A stretch of 64,000 bases of DNA from JAFGJQ01 sp964586145 (GCA_964586145.1 CAZPHH010000006.1:25355-89354), one strand, 5' to 3'. Numbered from the stretch's first letter, positions 26,341 to 35,314 are shown. The notes: generated by a model not told the origin, from the letters alone. A program made the numbers and translations.

Positions 26341-26880
26341 CTACGGCATCTCCTCATCTTCGGGCCCAACCAGTGCGTCCAGCGCTGCCTTCACCTCGTC
26401 GTTGAACCCGGAAAAGGCCCGGTCTTTGAAGAAGATGATGGGCAGGTACCCGAAGGTCGTGGAAACCCCCTCGCTGCCGGGGTACTCGTCCTCCAGTCGG
26501 TGCAACAGGTCTATCTCGCCCGATTCGGTCGTCAGGTGTTCCTCCACGATGAGGGCGGCATGATCCGCCTGCGCTTCCTCCAGCCACTCCAGGGCCGCCA
26601 GACACATCGGGCCGGCGTTGTTGTGAAAGATCAGCAGCGTGTCGGATGAGGTGTCCTGCACGCAGGTATCGTCCACGCAGGCGAGCCCGTCCGCGCAGGT
26701 CCCATCGGCCAGGCAGCCCCCCCCTAATTCTCCGGCCGGAACACCCGTCGGATCCTGCCCGCCGCTTCCGCCATTGCTGAGTTGGCAGATGACGCAGTCG
26801 GCCGGATCGAGCGAGCAGCCGACCCACAGGCCAAAGGCCGCAATTGTGAGCATCCCCGTCAGGCACAGACGCCGAAACAT
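26341..26880 (-). CDS. Cys-rich lipoprotein with thioredoxin/glutaredoxin-like domain
   Basis: Lipobox 'LWVGC' (about Cys22) is followed by a Gly-rich spacer and a small disulfide-rich module 'CLADGTCADGLACVDDTC' (about 55-73), a pattern seen in secreted myxobacterial and planctomycete proteins. Residues about 80-175 look like a glutaredoxin fold: 'LLIFHNNAGPMC' at the position of a CxxC site, then 'FGYLPIIFFKDRAFSGFND' with the cis-Pro and Gly. The first active-site Cys is Ala, so normal dithiol chemistry is doubtful. It precedes the deacetylase-like gene by 16 nt. Confidence 0.6.
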   Translation of the reverse strand: MFRRLCLTGMLTIAAFGLWVGCSLDPADCVICQLSNGGSGGQDPTGVPAGELGGGCLADGTCADGLACVDDTCVQDTSSDTLLIFHNNAGPMCLAALEWLEEAQADHAALIVEEHLTTESGEIDLLHRLEDEYPGSEGVSTTFGYLPIIFFKDRAFSGFNDEVKAALDALVGPEDEEMP

Positions 26881-27001
26881 CAACTCCGCCCTTTCTTCAG
26901 GAACAACCCCAGCCGCCCTCAAGGCGACCAGAACCTCGGACGCCGAGCGTCTCTCCCTATACCACTGCCTTGGTGTGCAGGCAACGCCGAACCCGTCCGG
27001 C

Positions 27002-27937
27002 TCACCAATGCCCCCCGCTGGGCCCGCCGCGAACGGCCATGGCCAGGCTGTACACCTTGTGCTTGCACGTCAGGTACAGCGTCCGGCCGTCCGGCCCGCC
27101 GAACGTCAGGTTCGAGCAGAACTCCGGCACCGGAATGAACTCCAGCATCGTTCCGTCCGGCCGCACCACCCACACGCCGCCCCGGCCGGTGAAATACAGC
27201 CGACCGTGCTCGTCGATCGTCATGCCGTCCGGATCGGCCTGGTCGGGCACGTCCGGGTTGAAGAAGACGCGACCGGCGCCGAGGGAACCGTCCTCGCCGA
27301 TGGGATACGCCCGCCAATGCTTCTCGTGGCTGTCCGCCACGTACAGCGATCGGCCGTCGTTCGAGACCACCAGGCCGTTGGGCAGCGTCATGTCCGAGAT
27401 TACTTTGCCCACCCGACCATCCGGGGCCAGGTGATACACGCCGCTCTTCGTGCGGGTCTTGAAGTCCGGGTCGCTGAAGTAGATGTGGCCGGTGGGGGAC
27501 TGGCAGACGTCATTCGGCTGGTTCCAGGCGGGATCGGCGGCCAGCGTGACCACTTCCGCCGGTCGAATCCCTCCGGGCGGCAGCGCCAGTACACGGTGGC
27601 CGTACGTTTGCGCGGCCAGCAGTCGCCCATCCTGCGCCAGGAATGTGCCGTTGACACCCTCGGTCCGGTCCATCCAGACGGTCACGTGCCCGGTGTGCTC
27701 CAGCCGGAGCAACTGCTGGCCATGCTCGCCAAACGCGGTGAAGTAGAGCTTTACCTCCGTGGGGCTCCAGGTCGGCCCTTCGAAGAAGCGGTTGTCGGCG
27801 TATTCCTGAACCAGGGTCGCCCCCGGTGCGAGGGTGGTGTGAAGCTCAATGGGTGGCACGTTTGGCCTCCGGCATGCCCCCAGCAGCGTTAGAACCACTG
27901 CGGCGGGAATGATGGCGACGGTCACTCGGGTTTGCAT
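27002..27937 (-). CDS. SMP-30/gluconolactonase-like beta-propeller lipoprotein
   Basis: Signal peptide with lipobox 'LLGAC' (about Cys21), then a six-bladed propeller of SMP-30/gluconolactonase type: 'FFEGPTWSP' holds the metal Glu, 'QPNDVCQSPTGHIYFSDPDF' the Asn-Asp pair, 'LPNGLVVSNDGRSLYVADS' the next Asn, and 'DPDGMTIDEHGRLY' the Asp. Expected activity is calcium-dependent hydrolysis of a sugar lactone in the periplasm. ATG 27937 is chosen because it creates the lipoprotein signal; a longer open frame upstream has no coding character. Divergent from the DUF4097 gene at 28117. Confidence 0.85.
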   Translation of the reverse strand: MQTRVTVAIIPAAVVLTLLGACRRPNVPPIELHTTLAPGATLVQEYADNRFFEGPTWSPTEVKLYFTAFGEHGQQLLRLEHTGHVTVWMDRTEGVNGTFLAQDGRLLAAQTYGHRVLALPPGGIRPAEVVTLAADPAWNQPNDVCQSPTGHIYFSDPDFKTRTKSGVYHLAPDGRVGKVISDMTLPNGLVVSNDGRSLYVADSHEKHWRAYPIGEDGSLGAGRVFFNPDVPDQADPDGMTIDEHGRLYFTGRGGVWVVRPDGTMLEFIPVPEFCSNLTFGGPDGRTLYLTCKHKVYSLAMAVRGGPSGGHW

Positions 27938-28116
27938 GACGTTGCGGATACCGAGTACGAATCGGTTCGTCAAGCGTTCGTCCGCCAGGTTGCCGGTCCG
28001 CGCGCGATGAAAATACCGGACGAGGCCGACCGAATACCGTGGCAGACGAGGTCTCCGTCCCTTCCGGAGGGTGACGTAGCTGCAATCCGAAACAGCGCGA
28101 ATAAGAGGATTCACAC

Positions 28117-29013
28117 ATGAGGCGAACAGCGGTACCGGTCCTGATTCTACTGGTGATAGGCGTGGGCGGATGCGTTGTCTCTGCCGGCGGGGCCGCGCAG
28201 GCACGTCGGCCATTCGATCGCACCGCGCCCTGGGGAGACTACGAGCGAATTGACGTTCGATCTCGAAACGGCGCGGTCGATCTGAAGGTCGGGTCGGGAA
28301 CGGACGTCACGGTGTCCGGCGAGTTGTACGCTTCGGCGGCCACTCACGACCAGGCGTCACGGCTTCTGGAAGAACTGGACGTTACCGTGGGGCCGGCCGA
28401 CGGCGAACCCCGAACGCTCGTCATTGCATTCGATCCCCCGGACTGGGGGCCGCCATACTCGGCCGGGGCGACCATACGAGTCGTTGTCCCACAGCCGTGC
28501 CCCGCCGTGGTGCGGACCCGCAACGGCCAGGTGCGAGCCGTGGGACTGGTCGGCCCGGCGCGGCTGGAGACGAGAAACGGGGCGGTCGTGGCCGAGGACA
28601 TTAACGGTGACCTTCACGCCGAGACCGCCAACGGCGCCATCAATGCTCGAACCATCACCGGTGGCTGCGAGCTGCAGACGTCCAACGGAGACATTCGCGC
28701 TCACGACGTCCGGGGCCAGGTGCTCGCGGAAACGTCAAATGGTCGGATCGACGCGAAAATCAGCCCACCGCCCGACGGCCGGGTAATTCTGCGATCCAGC
28801 AACGGCCCCATCGATGCCACCCTGCCCGGTGCAATGACGGCCGAACTGCGTCTGCGCACGAGCAACGGCCGGGCCCAGGCCCACTTCGGCCAGACTCCCG
28901 TCGAGATTCGGCGACAGAGCCGGACGCAGGTCGAGGCGATTACGAACGGCGGCGGTCCCGGCCGGGTGGAGGCGACGACCTCCAACGGGGCCGTCACGGT
29001 TCGTCTGGATTGA
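28117..29013 (+). CDS. DUF4097-like lipoprotein with repeated beta-helix turns
   Basis: Lipobox 'GVGGC' (about Cys19) gives a lipid-anchored protein of 298 residues. The mature chain is a series of short beta strands with recurring Asn-Gly turns: 'RSRNGAVDLKV', 'RTRNGQVRAVGL', 'ETRNGAVVAEDI', 'ETANGAINARTI', 'QTSNGDIRAHDV', 'RSSNGPIDATL' and 'TTSNGAVTVRLD'. This is the DUF4097/DUF2807-type putative adhesin or right-handed beta-helix pattern. Function is unknown; a structural or adhesive role at the envelope is plausible. The spacer to the divergent SMP-30 gene is 179 nt. Confidence 0.8.
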   Translation: MRRTAVPVLILLVIGVGGCVVSAGGAAQARRPFDRTAPWGDYERIDVRSRNGAVDLKVGSGTDVTVSGELYASAATHDQASRLLEELDVTVGPADGEPRTLVIAFDPPDWGPPYSAGATIRVVVPQPCPAVVRTRNGQVRAVGLVGPARLETRNGAVVAEDINGDLHAETANGAINARTITGGCELQTSNGDIRAHDVRGQVLAETSNGRIDAKISPPPDGRVILRSSNGPIDATLPGAMTAELRLRTSNGRAQAHFGQTPVEIRRQSRTQVEAITNGGGPGRVEATTSNGAVTVRLD

Positions 29014-29065
29014 GGACCTCAAGACGACCGGTGCAGGACGCACCGGGGCCACCCTTCGGTGGCAG

Positions 29066-29689
29066 TCAGCCGCGGAAGGTCTCGCATTCCCCCTCCCCGG
29101 GGGCGGACCATACTTCGGCCGTCTTGGGCGAGTGCAGAAGCTCCAGGAAAAAGTGCAGAAGGCGGGCGGTCACCCCCCAAATCCGCACGCCCGCCGCCTG
29201 GTACTCCAGCCGCCGGGCGATGTCTCTCACGGATTGCCCGACGAAACCCTCCGCGGCGTGAATGCCCACTAGGGTCTGAAGCGGGATCGGCAGAGTTCGG
29301 GCGACTTCCCGAGGGTCGAATGCCGGCGTCCGGCCTCCGGTCCAGCGGACGACGATCACGCCCAGGTCGGCGTCAGACGTGGCGGTCTGGAAGTGTCCCA
29401 GGTACCCCAGAACATCCAATTCCTGCGGGTGGATACCCACCTCTTCGTGCAGTTCCCGCAGGGCGGCGTCGGTGATGCTGCGATCCTCCGGCGTTATGTG
29501 GCCGCCCGGCAGGGCGATCTGATTCCGCCAGTGGTACCCGGCCGTGTCTGCCTTCTGGATGAACAGGATGTGTGTCTCCCCCCGATCGAACAGGGGCAGG
29601 CACACCGCGCACGGATGCCGAGCGTCCCGCGCCGGGGGGTGGGGGGCGGCGGCCAGTGCGGACCGGAGGTTTTCGTAATTCAATGTCAA
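29066..29689 (-). CDS. NUDIX hydrolase, CoA pyrophosphatase type
   Basis: The Nudix box is complete: GGHITPEDRSITDAALRELH followed directly by EEVGI (about residues 62-86, within G-x5-E-x7-REUXEEXGU). The preceding 'LFIQKADTAGYHWRNQIALP' matches the NudL/CoA-hydrolysing subfamily pattern of a conserved segment before the box. 207 residues is typical. It would cleave CoA or a related nucleotide to adenosine 3',5'-bisphosphate and phosphopantetheine. The start is uncertain: TTG 29689 or TTG 29683, since no ATG or GTG fits. Confidence 0.87.
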   Translation of the reverse strand: MTLNYENLRSALAAAPHPPARDARHPCAVCLPLFDRGETHILFIQKADTAGYHWRNQIALPGGHITPEDRSITDAALRELHEEVGIHPQELDVLGYLGHFQTATSDADLGVIVVRWTGGRTPAFDPREVARTLPIPLQTLVGIHAAEGFVGQSVRDIARRLEYQAAGVRIWGVTARLLHFFLELLHSPKTAEVWSAPGEGECETFRG

Positions 29690-29815
29690 AAAAGGAGTTC
29701 CGATCGGTTTTTCCGGGAAGGCCGATGAGGCGGCCCGTCCGGCCTGCAGTTCATTGTACTCCCTGGAATGGTAGATCGGGCATCAGTTTCCCGGGCTGAA
29801 GGAGATCGGAGCCGG

Positions 29816-29844
29816 TTGCGTGCGACCGGCTGCAGGGATACAAT
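29816..29844 (+). promoter_or_regulatory. Candidate promoter of the receiver-domain gene
   Basis: TTGCGT (29816-29821) and TACAAT (29839-29844) have a 17-nt spacer, 63 nt before the GTG start at 29907. Confidence 0.45.
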
Positions 29845-29906
29845 CCGTGTGAAATCCTGCGATGCGGGAGACTGTCCCGGGGCTGGAACACTCGGAGTAA
29901 CATCCC

Positions 29907-30290
29907 GTGGCTGAAGAGTTTGACGGTAAGCGTATTCTGATTGTGGACGACGACGCGGACATTCTGGAGTCCCTCAAGGCATTGTTCGCCGAGACGGGTG
30001 CGGAGATCCACACGGCGACGGACGGGAGTGCGGCCGTGGACATGGCCGGCCAGAAGGACCCAGACTTGGTGGTTCTGGACGCCATGCTCCCCAAGATGAG
30101 CGGTTTCCTGGTGCTGGAGAAGCTGAAGAAGGGCGGCAGGCGAGGCACCCGGCCGTTCGTCATCATGATCACCGGCAACCAGGGCAAGCGTCACCAGGCG
30201 TTCGCGGAGAGCCGGGGCGTCGACGTGTATCTCAACAAGCCGTTTCGCATGGACCGGCTGATGGAATCCGCCACGAAGCTGCTGAGCTGA
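29907..30290 (+). CDS. Single-domain response regulator (receiver)
   Basis: A 127-residue CheY-like receiver without an output domain. The acidic pocket 'LIVDDDAD' (Asp15-17), the phospho-Asp in 'LVVLDAML' (Asp58), the Thr of 'MITGN' and the Lys of 'YLNKPF' are all present. Start is GTG 29907. No kinase is adjacent; the closest is the orphan kinase at 24425. It may pass signals by protein contact. It lies about 150 nt before rpsO. Confidence 0.9.
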   Translation: MAEEFDGKRILIVDDDADILESLKALFAETGAEIHTATDGSAAVDMAGQKDPDLVVLDAMLPKMSGFLVLEKLKKGGRRGTRPFVIMITGNQGKRHQAFAESRGVDVYLNKPFRMDRLMESATKLLS

Positions 30291-30336
30291 CGGCACCCGC
30301 CGCGTCGGGTCCGTCCCGGATTTCGGGGCGAGCCAC

Positions 30337-30365
30337 TTGCAAAAGACCGGCTCTCCCGGTACCGT
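30337..30365 (+). promoter_or_regulatory. Candidate rpsO promoter
   Basis: TTGCAA (30337-30342), a 17-nt spacer and TACCGT (30360-30365) lie 78 nt upstream of rpsO. The leader between may hold the S15 autoregulatory site, but I cannot fold it here. Confidence 0.35.
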
Positions 30366-30442
30366 TCGTGCAGAAGAGTGGATGGAATGTTCGGAAAGAG
30401 AGTGCAGCCGCAGGGTTAGGCAAAAGGAAGAGTGGCTGGCGG

Positions 30443-30712
30443 ATGGTGACCACGTTGGAGTCGAAGACGGAAATCATCAAGGGTTTCGCGAAGCATGAGA
30501 AGGACACCGGCTCGCCGGAGGTCCAGGTTGCGCTGTTGACTTCGCGGATCACGGATTTGAGCGAGCATCTCAAGACGCACAAGAAGGATCATTCCTCCCG
30601 TCGCGGGTTGCTCAAGCTGGTCGGCAAGCGATCCAAGCTCCTCAAGTATCTCAGCGGCACCGATCGCCAGCGGTATCAGGACGTCATCAGTCGGCTCGGT
30701 TTGCGGAAGTAG
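30443..30712 (+). CDS. rpsO: 30S ribosomal protein S15
   Basis: 89-residue S15 that binds the central domain of 16S rRNA. Recognised by 'GFAKHEKDTGSPEVQVALLT', 'RITDLSEHLKTHKKDHSSRRG' and 'LLKLVGKRSKLLKYL'. ATG 30443 gives the standard length; an in-frame extension to 30368 adds 25 residues not found in S15. It precedes pnp, the classical rpsO-pnp arrangement. Confidence 0.98.
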   Translation: MVTTLESKTEIIKGFAKHEKDTGSPEVQVALLTSRITDLSEHLKTHKKDHSSRRGLLKLVGKRSKLLKYLSGTDRQRYQDVISRLGLRK

Positions 30713-30937
30713 CCGGTTCTGTCGGGGTGTTCTGCCCCCATCGTTCACCGCCCCGTTGCCGCACAAGCCGTACATACCCCCCATCGGGTGCGCAGCCATG
30801 CCCTGCCGGGTGCGGACCATCTTCTTGGGTATTCAGTCATTCTCACCGGCGATGCCGGTGGATATGGAGTTGTTGTCGCCCGCCGCGCAAACGGCGAGCA
30901 CGTATTGGATAGCAGGATGGAACAAGACAGGATTGCG

Positions 30938-33061
30938 ATGGAACCGATTGTAGTGCAGCGACAGATCGGCTCGGGCGTGCTTCGCCTCGAGACCGGCAAG
31001 ATGGCCAAGCAGGCCGCGGGCGCAGTGGTCGTGACGTATGGTGACACGGTGGTGCTTTCGGCGGTGGTCACGGGCCCCCCACGCCCCGGCATCGACTTCT
31101 TCCCCCTGACCGTGGATTACCGCGAGAAGATCTACGCCGCGGGCAAGTTCCCCGGCGGGTTCTTCAAACGCGAGGGCCGGCCGACCAACAAAGAAGTTCT
31201 CACCATGCGAAACATCGACCGGCCCGTCCGGCCGCTGTTCCCCTCCGGCTTCAAGGACGAGGTGCTGATCCAGGCCATGGTGCTCTCGGCCGATCCGCAG
31301 GTGGATCCCGACGTGCTGGCGATCAACGCCTCCACGGCCGCGCTCAGCATTTCGCAGATTCCCTTTGACGGCCCGCTGGCGGCGGTGCGCGTGGGTCGAG
31401 TCGAAGGGGCGTTCGTGGTGAACCCAACGGCGGAGCAGCTCGAGCTCAGCGACCTGGACATGATCGTGGCCGGCCATCACGAAGCCGTGACCATGATCGA
31501 AGTCGGCGCGCGGGAGATCAAGGAATCCGACCTGGCCGACGCCATCGAGTTTGGGCACAAGCACGTTCAGGTCATCTGCGAGGCCATCGACGAGCTCGTG
31601 TCCAAGGCGGGCAAGGAGAAGGTCTGGACCCCGCCGGAACCGACGGACGAGCTGAAGGCCCGCCTCCGAGAGACGTACAAGGCCCGCATTCGCGAGGCCA
31701 AGAAGACCCAGGGCAAGCTGGAGCGGAACGATGCCGTCAAGGCCGTCGTGGACGAGGCCCTGGAAACGCTCTGCCCGGAGGATGCCGAAGCGCCCGAGTT
31801 TGAGCGCAACGTCGTGCGTGATCTGCTCGACCAGATCGAGGCCGAGGTGGTCCAGGAAATGGTCGCGCGCGAGGGCATCCGGCCCGACGGGCGCGATATG
31901 AAGGAAGTCCGGCCCATCTTGTGCGAGGTGGCCGTGCTGCCGCGCACCCACGGCTCGGCCCTGTTCACCCGGGGCGAAACGCAGGCCCTGGTGGCCACCA
32001 CCCTGGGCACCAGTCGCGATGAGCAGATCGTGGACGGGCTGCAGGAAGAGTACAGCAAGAAGTTCATGCTGCACTACAACTTCCCGCCCATTTCCGTGGG
32101 CGAGGTGAAGCGCGTGGGGGCGGTCAGTCGCCGCGAGATCGGGCACGGGGCATTGGCCGAACGCTCGCTGGAGGCCGTGCTGCCGTCGCCGGACAAGTTT
32201 CCGTACACGGTGCGGGTGGTGTCCGACATCATGGAGTCGAACGGTTCGAGCTCCATGGCATCGGTGTGCGGCGGGACGCTGGCCCTGATGGACGCGGGCG
32301 TGCCGATCAGCCAGCCGGTAGCCGGAATCTCCATCGGCCGGATGAGCTGCGGAGGCAAGGTCACGCTGATCGTGGACATTCTGGGTGAGGAAGACCACTT
32401 CGGCGACATGGACTTCAAGGTGGCCGGCACGCAGCGCGGCATCACCGGCGTGCAGTTGGACATCAAGATCCGCGGCCTGTCGCACCCGGAAATCCGCTCC
32501 ACGCTGGAGCTGGCCCGGGAGGCCCGGCTGGGCATTCTGCGGACCATGCTCAAGGCCATCGACAAGCCGCGGCCGGACATCAGCGTCTACGCGCCGCGCA
32601 TCATCACCATCAAGATCAACCCGGAGAAGATCGGCAAGGTCATCGGGCCGGCGGGCAAGGGCATCCGCGGCATCGAGGCGACCACCGGGGCGAAGGTGGA
32701 GATCGAGGACGACGGCACGGTCAACATCTCGTCGCTGGGCGGCTACGGGCCGGCCGAGCAGGCCCGGGCCATGATCGAGGCCATCGCCGAGGAGGTGAAG
32801 GTCGGCCGCATCTACACCGGCCGCGTGACCAGCGTGAAAGACTTCGGCGCGTTCGTCGAGGTGGTGCCCGGCCAGGACGGTCTGTGCCACATCAGCGAGC
32901 TGTCGGACGACTACGTGCAGAAGGTCGGCGACGTGTGCAAGGTGGGCGACATTCTGAAGGTCAAGGTGCTGCTGATCGACGAGCAGGGCCGGGTCAAACT
33001 GTCTCGCAAGGCCGCCCTCCGCGAGGAGAAGAAGGAGAGCAAGGAGAGCGTGGAGGCCTGA
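30938..33061 (+). CDS. pnp: Polyribonucleotide nucleotidyltransferase (PNPase)
   Basis: Phosphorolytic 3'-5' exoribonuclease of RNA decay. Two RNase PH domains (about 10-140 and 310-540), an alpha-helical linker, a KH domain with 'KIGKVIGPAGKGIRGIEATT' and an S1 domain with 'GRVTSVKDFGAFVEVVPGQD' near the C-terminus are visible; 'FFKREGRPTNKEVLTMRNID' and 'GDMDFKVAGTQRGITGVQLD' are signature stretches. At 707 residues it is normal. ATG 30938 has AGGA close upstream; ATG 30917 is the alternative. The 225-nt rpsO-pnp spacer contains a hairpin (CACCGGCGATGCCGGTG, near 30848) that may control decay. Confidence 0.97.
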   Translation: MEPIVVQRQIGSGVLRLETGKMAKQAAGAVVVTYGDTVVLSAVVTGPPRPGIDFFPLTVDYREKIYAAGKFPGGFFKREGRPTNKEVLTMRNIDRPVRPLFPSGFKDEVLIQAMVLSADPQVDPDVLAINASTAALSISQIPFDGPLAAVRVGRVEGAFVVNPTAEQLELSDLDMIVAGHHEAVTMIEVGAREIKESDLADAIEFGHKHVQVICEAIDELVSKAGKEKVWTPPEPTDELKARLRETYKARIREAKKTQGKLERNDAVKAVVDEALETLCPEDAEAPEFERNVVRDLLDQIEAEVVQEMVAREGIRPDGRDMKEVRPILCEVAVLPRTHGSALFTRGETQALVATTLGTSRDEQIVDGLQEEYSKKFMLHYNFPPISVGEVKRVGAVSRREIGHGALAERSLEAVLPSPDKFPYTVRVVSDIMESNGSSSMASVCGGTLALMDAGVPISQPVAGISIGRMSCGGKVTLIVDILGEEDHFGDMDFKVAGTQRGITGVQLDIKIRGLSHPEIRSTLELAREARLGILRTMLKAIDKPRPDISVYAPRIITIKINPEKIGKVIGPAGKGIRGIEATTGAKVEIEDDGTVNISSLGGYGPAEQARAMIEAIAEEVKVGRIYTGRVTSVKDFGAFVEVVPGQDGLCHISELSDDYVQKVGDVCKVGDILKVKVLLIDEQGRVKLSRKAALREEKKESKESVEA

Positions 33062-33086
33062 GGCCCCGCGGGAATGGGTGAATCAC

Positions 33087-33128
33087 AAACGCCACGGGGC
33101 GGCGCAGGGGCCACTCCGTGGCGTTTTT
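33087..33128 (+). terminator. Rho-independent terminator after pnp
   Basis: Arms AACGCCACGG (33088-33097) and CCGTGGCGTT (33116-33125) pair perfectly and are followed by TTTTT, 25 nt after the pnp stop. Confidence 0.9.
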
Positions 33129-33471
33129 AATTGCGAATCGCGGATTGCATATGGACGGCAGCCGACGTACCGTCGTGGGATGCACATGGGTCCGACGTAT
33201 TCGCATGCACGATCGGCCGCGTCATCGTCATTCATAGGTGTGAAGGAAGGATGGACGCCCTTCCAACGGGATCAGGCCGTAGCGGAGGAACCGGCGCTTC
33301 GGTTACCATGCCCGACGACCGGGGTGCCGTCCGGCGGCGCCTTAGGACCGCGCGAGCCGAGAAACCTGGGGTGCGGAGCGGTAGATGCGGGCAGATAACC
33401 GGTCGATTGGGCATACATCCTCGTGACAGATGCTCATGCCCGCGGCAGCGGCGGCCCGGGAGACAGGAATC
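33129..33471 (+). other. Spacer before the AAA/DUF4276 pair
   Basis: About 340 nt without a gene. It starts with a GCGAATCGCGGATTGC stretch (33134-33149) like short repeats seen elsewhere in this window. No firm promoter was found. Confidence 0.4.
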
Positions 33472-34635
33472 ATGCTGAAACTCGAAAGCCTGACTTTGAA
33501 CGGCTACAGGTCCTTTGCCTCCGGAACGAATCCTCGCCCGCCGTCTGGAAACGGTATTCACGATGATGGAGGACGGATCGAGTTTGGTGATGTTACCGTC
33601 CTGCTGGGAGCGAATGGTGCGGGCAAAAGTAACGTCATCTCCTTCTTCCGGATGCTGGCGTTTCTTTCGACCGGGGCGTTGCAGGAGTACATCGGCCGGT
33701 GCGGCTACGCGGAATCAATCCTCCACTACGGAGCGTCGCGGACGCCGGTGTTGGAGGCGCGGCTTGAGTTCACGGATAGCGGCGTGCGAGACGTCTACTC
33801 AATGCGACTGGCCGGTGCCTCTCCCGACACTCTGATCTTCTTGGACGAGTCCATCGAATACGCAGCGACGGGTCACGGGAATCCTCTGAGGAAATCCCTG
33901 GGCAGCGGGCACAAGGAAAGCCGGCTGGAGGAATGTGCGAACGAGGGCGACAATACGTGCAAGTTCGTCCTGAGCCTCCTCCGCGGTTGCAGGCCCTATC
34001 ATCTGCACGACACCTCGGACGAGGCGAAGATCCGCAAGGCGGGATACATTGAGGATAACAGATACCTTCGCAGTGATGCAGGCAACCTCGCTGCTTTTCT
34101 CTATGCACTGCGCGACACCAGGCCGGACTACTACCGGCGAATCATCAGTACGATCCAGCAGGCATACCCTCAATTCGGGGACTTTCGTCTGGAGCCGTCG
34201 GAGCGCAACTTTTCCTACATCCTTCTCAATTGGTTTGAAAGGCACCATCCGGATTACCTGATGGGACCACACCAGTTGCCCGACGGGGCGCTTCGCTTCA
34301 TCGCCCTGGCAACGGTCTTCCTGCAGCCGCCGGAGAAGCTGCCCCGCGTCATCGTGATTGACGAGCCGGAACTGGGCCTGCATCCGCACGCGCTGTCGCT
34401 GCTCGCGGGCCTGATCGGGAGCGTCACAGAGCACTCGCAGATCATCCTCGCCACGCAATCAGTGCCGTTGGTGTCCCACTTTGACCTTTCCTGGATCCGG
34501 GTCGTGGAACATCGAGAGGGAGCGTCTCACGTTCTCCGATTCGACCGAGAAGCGTTTGCCGACTGGCTCGAAGAGTACTCCACGGGCGAGCTGTGGGAGA
34601 AGAGCGTGATCGGGGGAGGTCCCCGGCATGAGTAA
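33472..34635 (+). CDS. AAA ATPase (RecF/SMC-like, AAA_21) of an AAA-DUF4276 pair
   Basis: A 387-residue ABC-type ATPase. Walker A GANGAGKSN (about 46-54) follows 'LNGYRSFASG', the usual RecF/OLD-like N-terminus; a signature-like 'LPDGALRFIALATVF' (about 270-284) precedes Walker B 'RVIVIDEPELGLHP' (about 290-303) and the His switch region 'ATQSVPLVSHF'. It is compact, without a long coiled coil. ATG 33472 is preferred because the domain starts immediately. Its stop overlaps the next start by 8 nt, so the two proteins are made together. ATPases of this group pair with Toprim-like partners in OLD, PARIS-like and related anti-phage systems; a defence role is an inference from that pairing. Confidence 0.82.
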   Translation: MLKLESLTLNGYRSFASGTNPRPPSGNGIHDDGGRIEFGDVTVLLGANGAGKSNVISFFRMLAFLSTGALQEYIGRCGYAESILHYGASRTPVLEARLEFTDSGVRDVYSMRLAGASPDTLIFLDESIEYAATGHGNPLRKSLGSGHKESRLEECANEGDNTCKFVLSLLRGCRPYHLHDTSDEAKIRKAGYIEDNRYLRSDAGNLAAFLYALRDTRPDYYRRIISTIQQAYPQFGDFRLEPSERNFSYILLNWFERHHPDYLMGPHQLPDGALRFIALATVFLQPPEKLPRVIVIDEPELGLHPHALSLLAGLIGSVTEHSQIILATQSVPLVSHFDLSWIRVVEHREGASHVLRFDREAFADWLEEYSTGELWEKSVIGGGPRHE

Positions 34636-35314
34636 CGTCTACGTGGTCGTGGAAGGCAAGGGCGAGCAGGGTTTCCTGACAAAAGTGGTCGCAGCAGCGT
34701 TGGTGCGGCGGGGCGTGTATGTGAACGCCGTTCTGGTGGGCAAGCCGGGAAGAAAGGGAGGCGTGAGACGCTGGGCCTCTGTCAGAAACGACGTCGTTCG
34801 ATTCCTCAAGATGGACCGCCCGACGTATCCCGTCTTTGTCAGCACCATGTTTGACTAACACCGGATGCCGATGGACTGGCCCGGACGACAAACGAGCGTC
34901 GGGCTTCCCCACAGCCAGAAGGCAGCGCATGTGGAGGTCGCATTGACGGACGACATCACGGCGTCACCGATCGCAGACTTCGACCGCCAGCGTTTCATCC
35001 CGTATATTCAGATATACGAGTTGGAGTCGCTCGTGCTGGCTGAGCCCAGGGCCGTCGCTACGGAATTCCCGGAAAGGCAGGCCGAGGTGAATCAGTTGGT
35101 CGCGAGCCTCGGCGAGACTGCACCCGAAGAGATCAACGATCATCCCCACTCGGCACCGTCTGTCCGGCTGATCAGGCACGTTCCCGAGTACGGTGCGCGC
35201 AAGGCCTCGGCGGTGGTCAACATCCTCGCGAGCATCGGGCTGGATACGCTCCGGGCAAGATGTCCACACTTCAACGACTGGATCACGTCCTTGGAGACCA
35301 TTGGCACACGATGA
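34628..35314 (+). pseudogene. DUF4276 (Toprim-like) protein interrupted by an in-frame TAA
   Basis: The first 76 codons give MSNVYVVVEGKGEQGFLTKV...VFVSTMFD and then TAA (34856-34858). The same frame continues without gap to a normal stop at 35314 with 'RMPMDWPG', 'RFIPYIQIYELESLVLAEP', 'EEINDHPHSAPSVRL' and 'LRARCPHFNDWI'. This is one DUF4276 protein of about 228 residues with a stop where relatives have Tyr after the Phe-Asp pair (TAC or TAT changed to TAA). The 'VEG' Glu and the 'MFD' Asp fit the two acidic motifs of a Toprim nuclease core. Inactivation, readthrough or a sequence error are all possible. It is coupled to the AAA gene by an 8-nt overlap. Confidence 0.8.
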
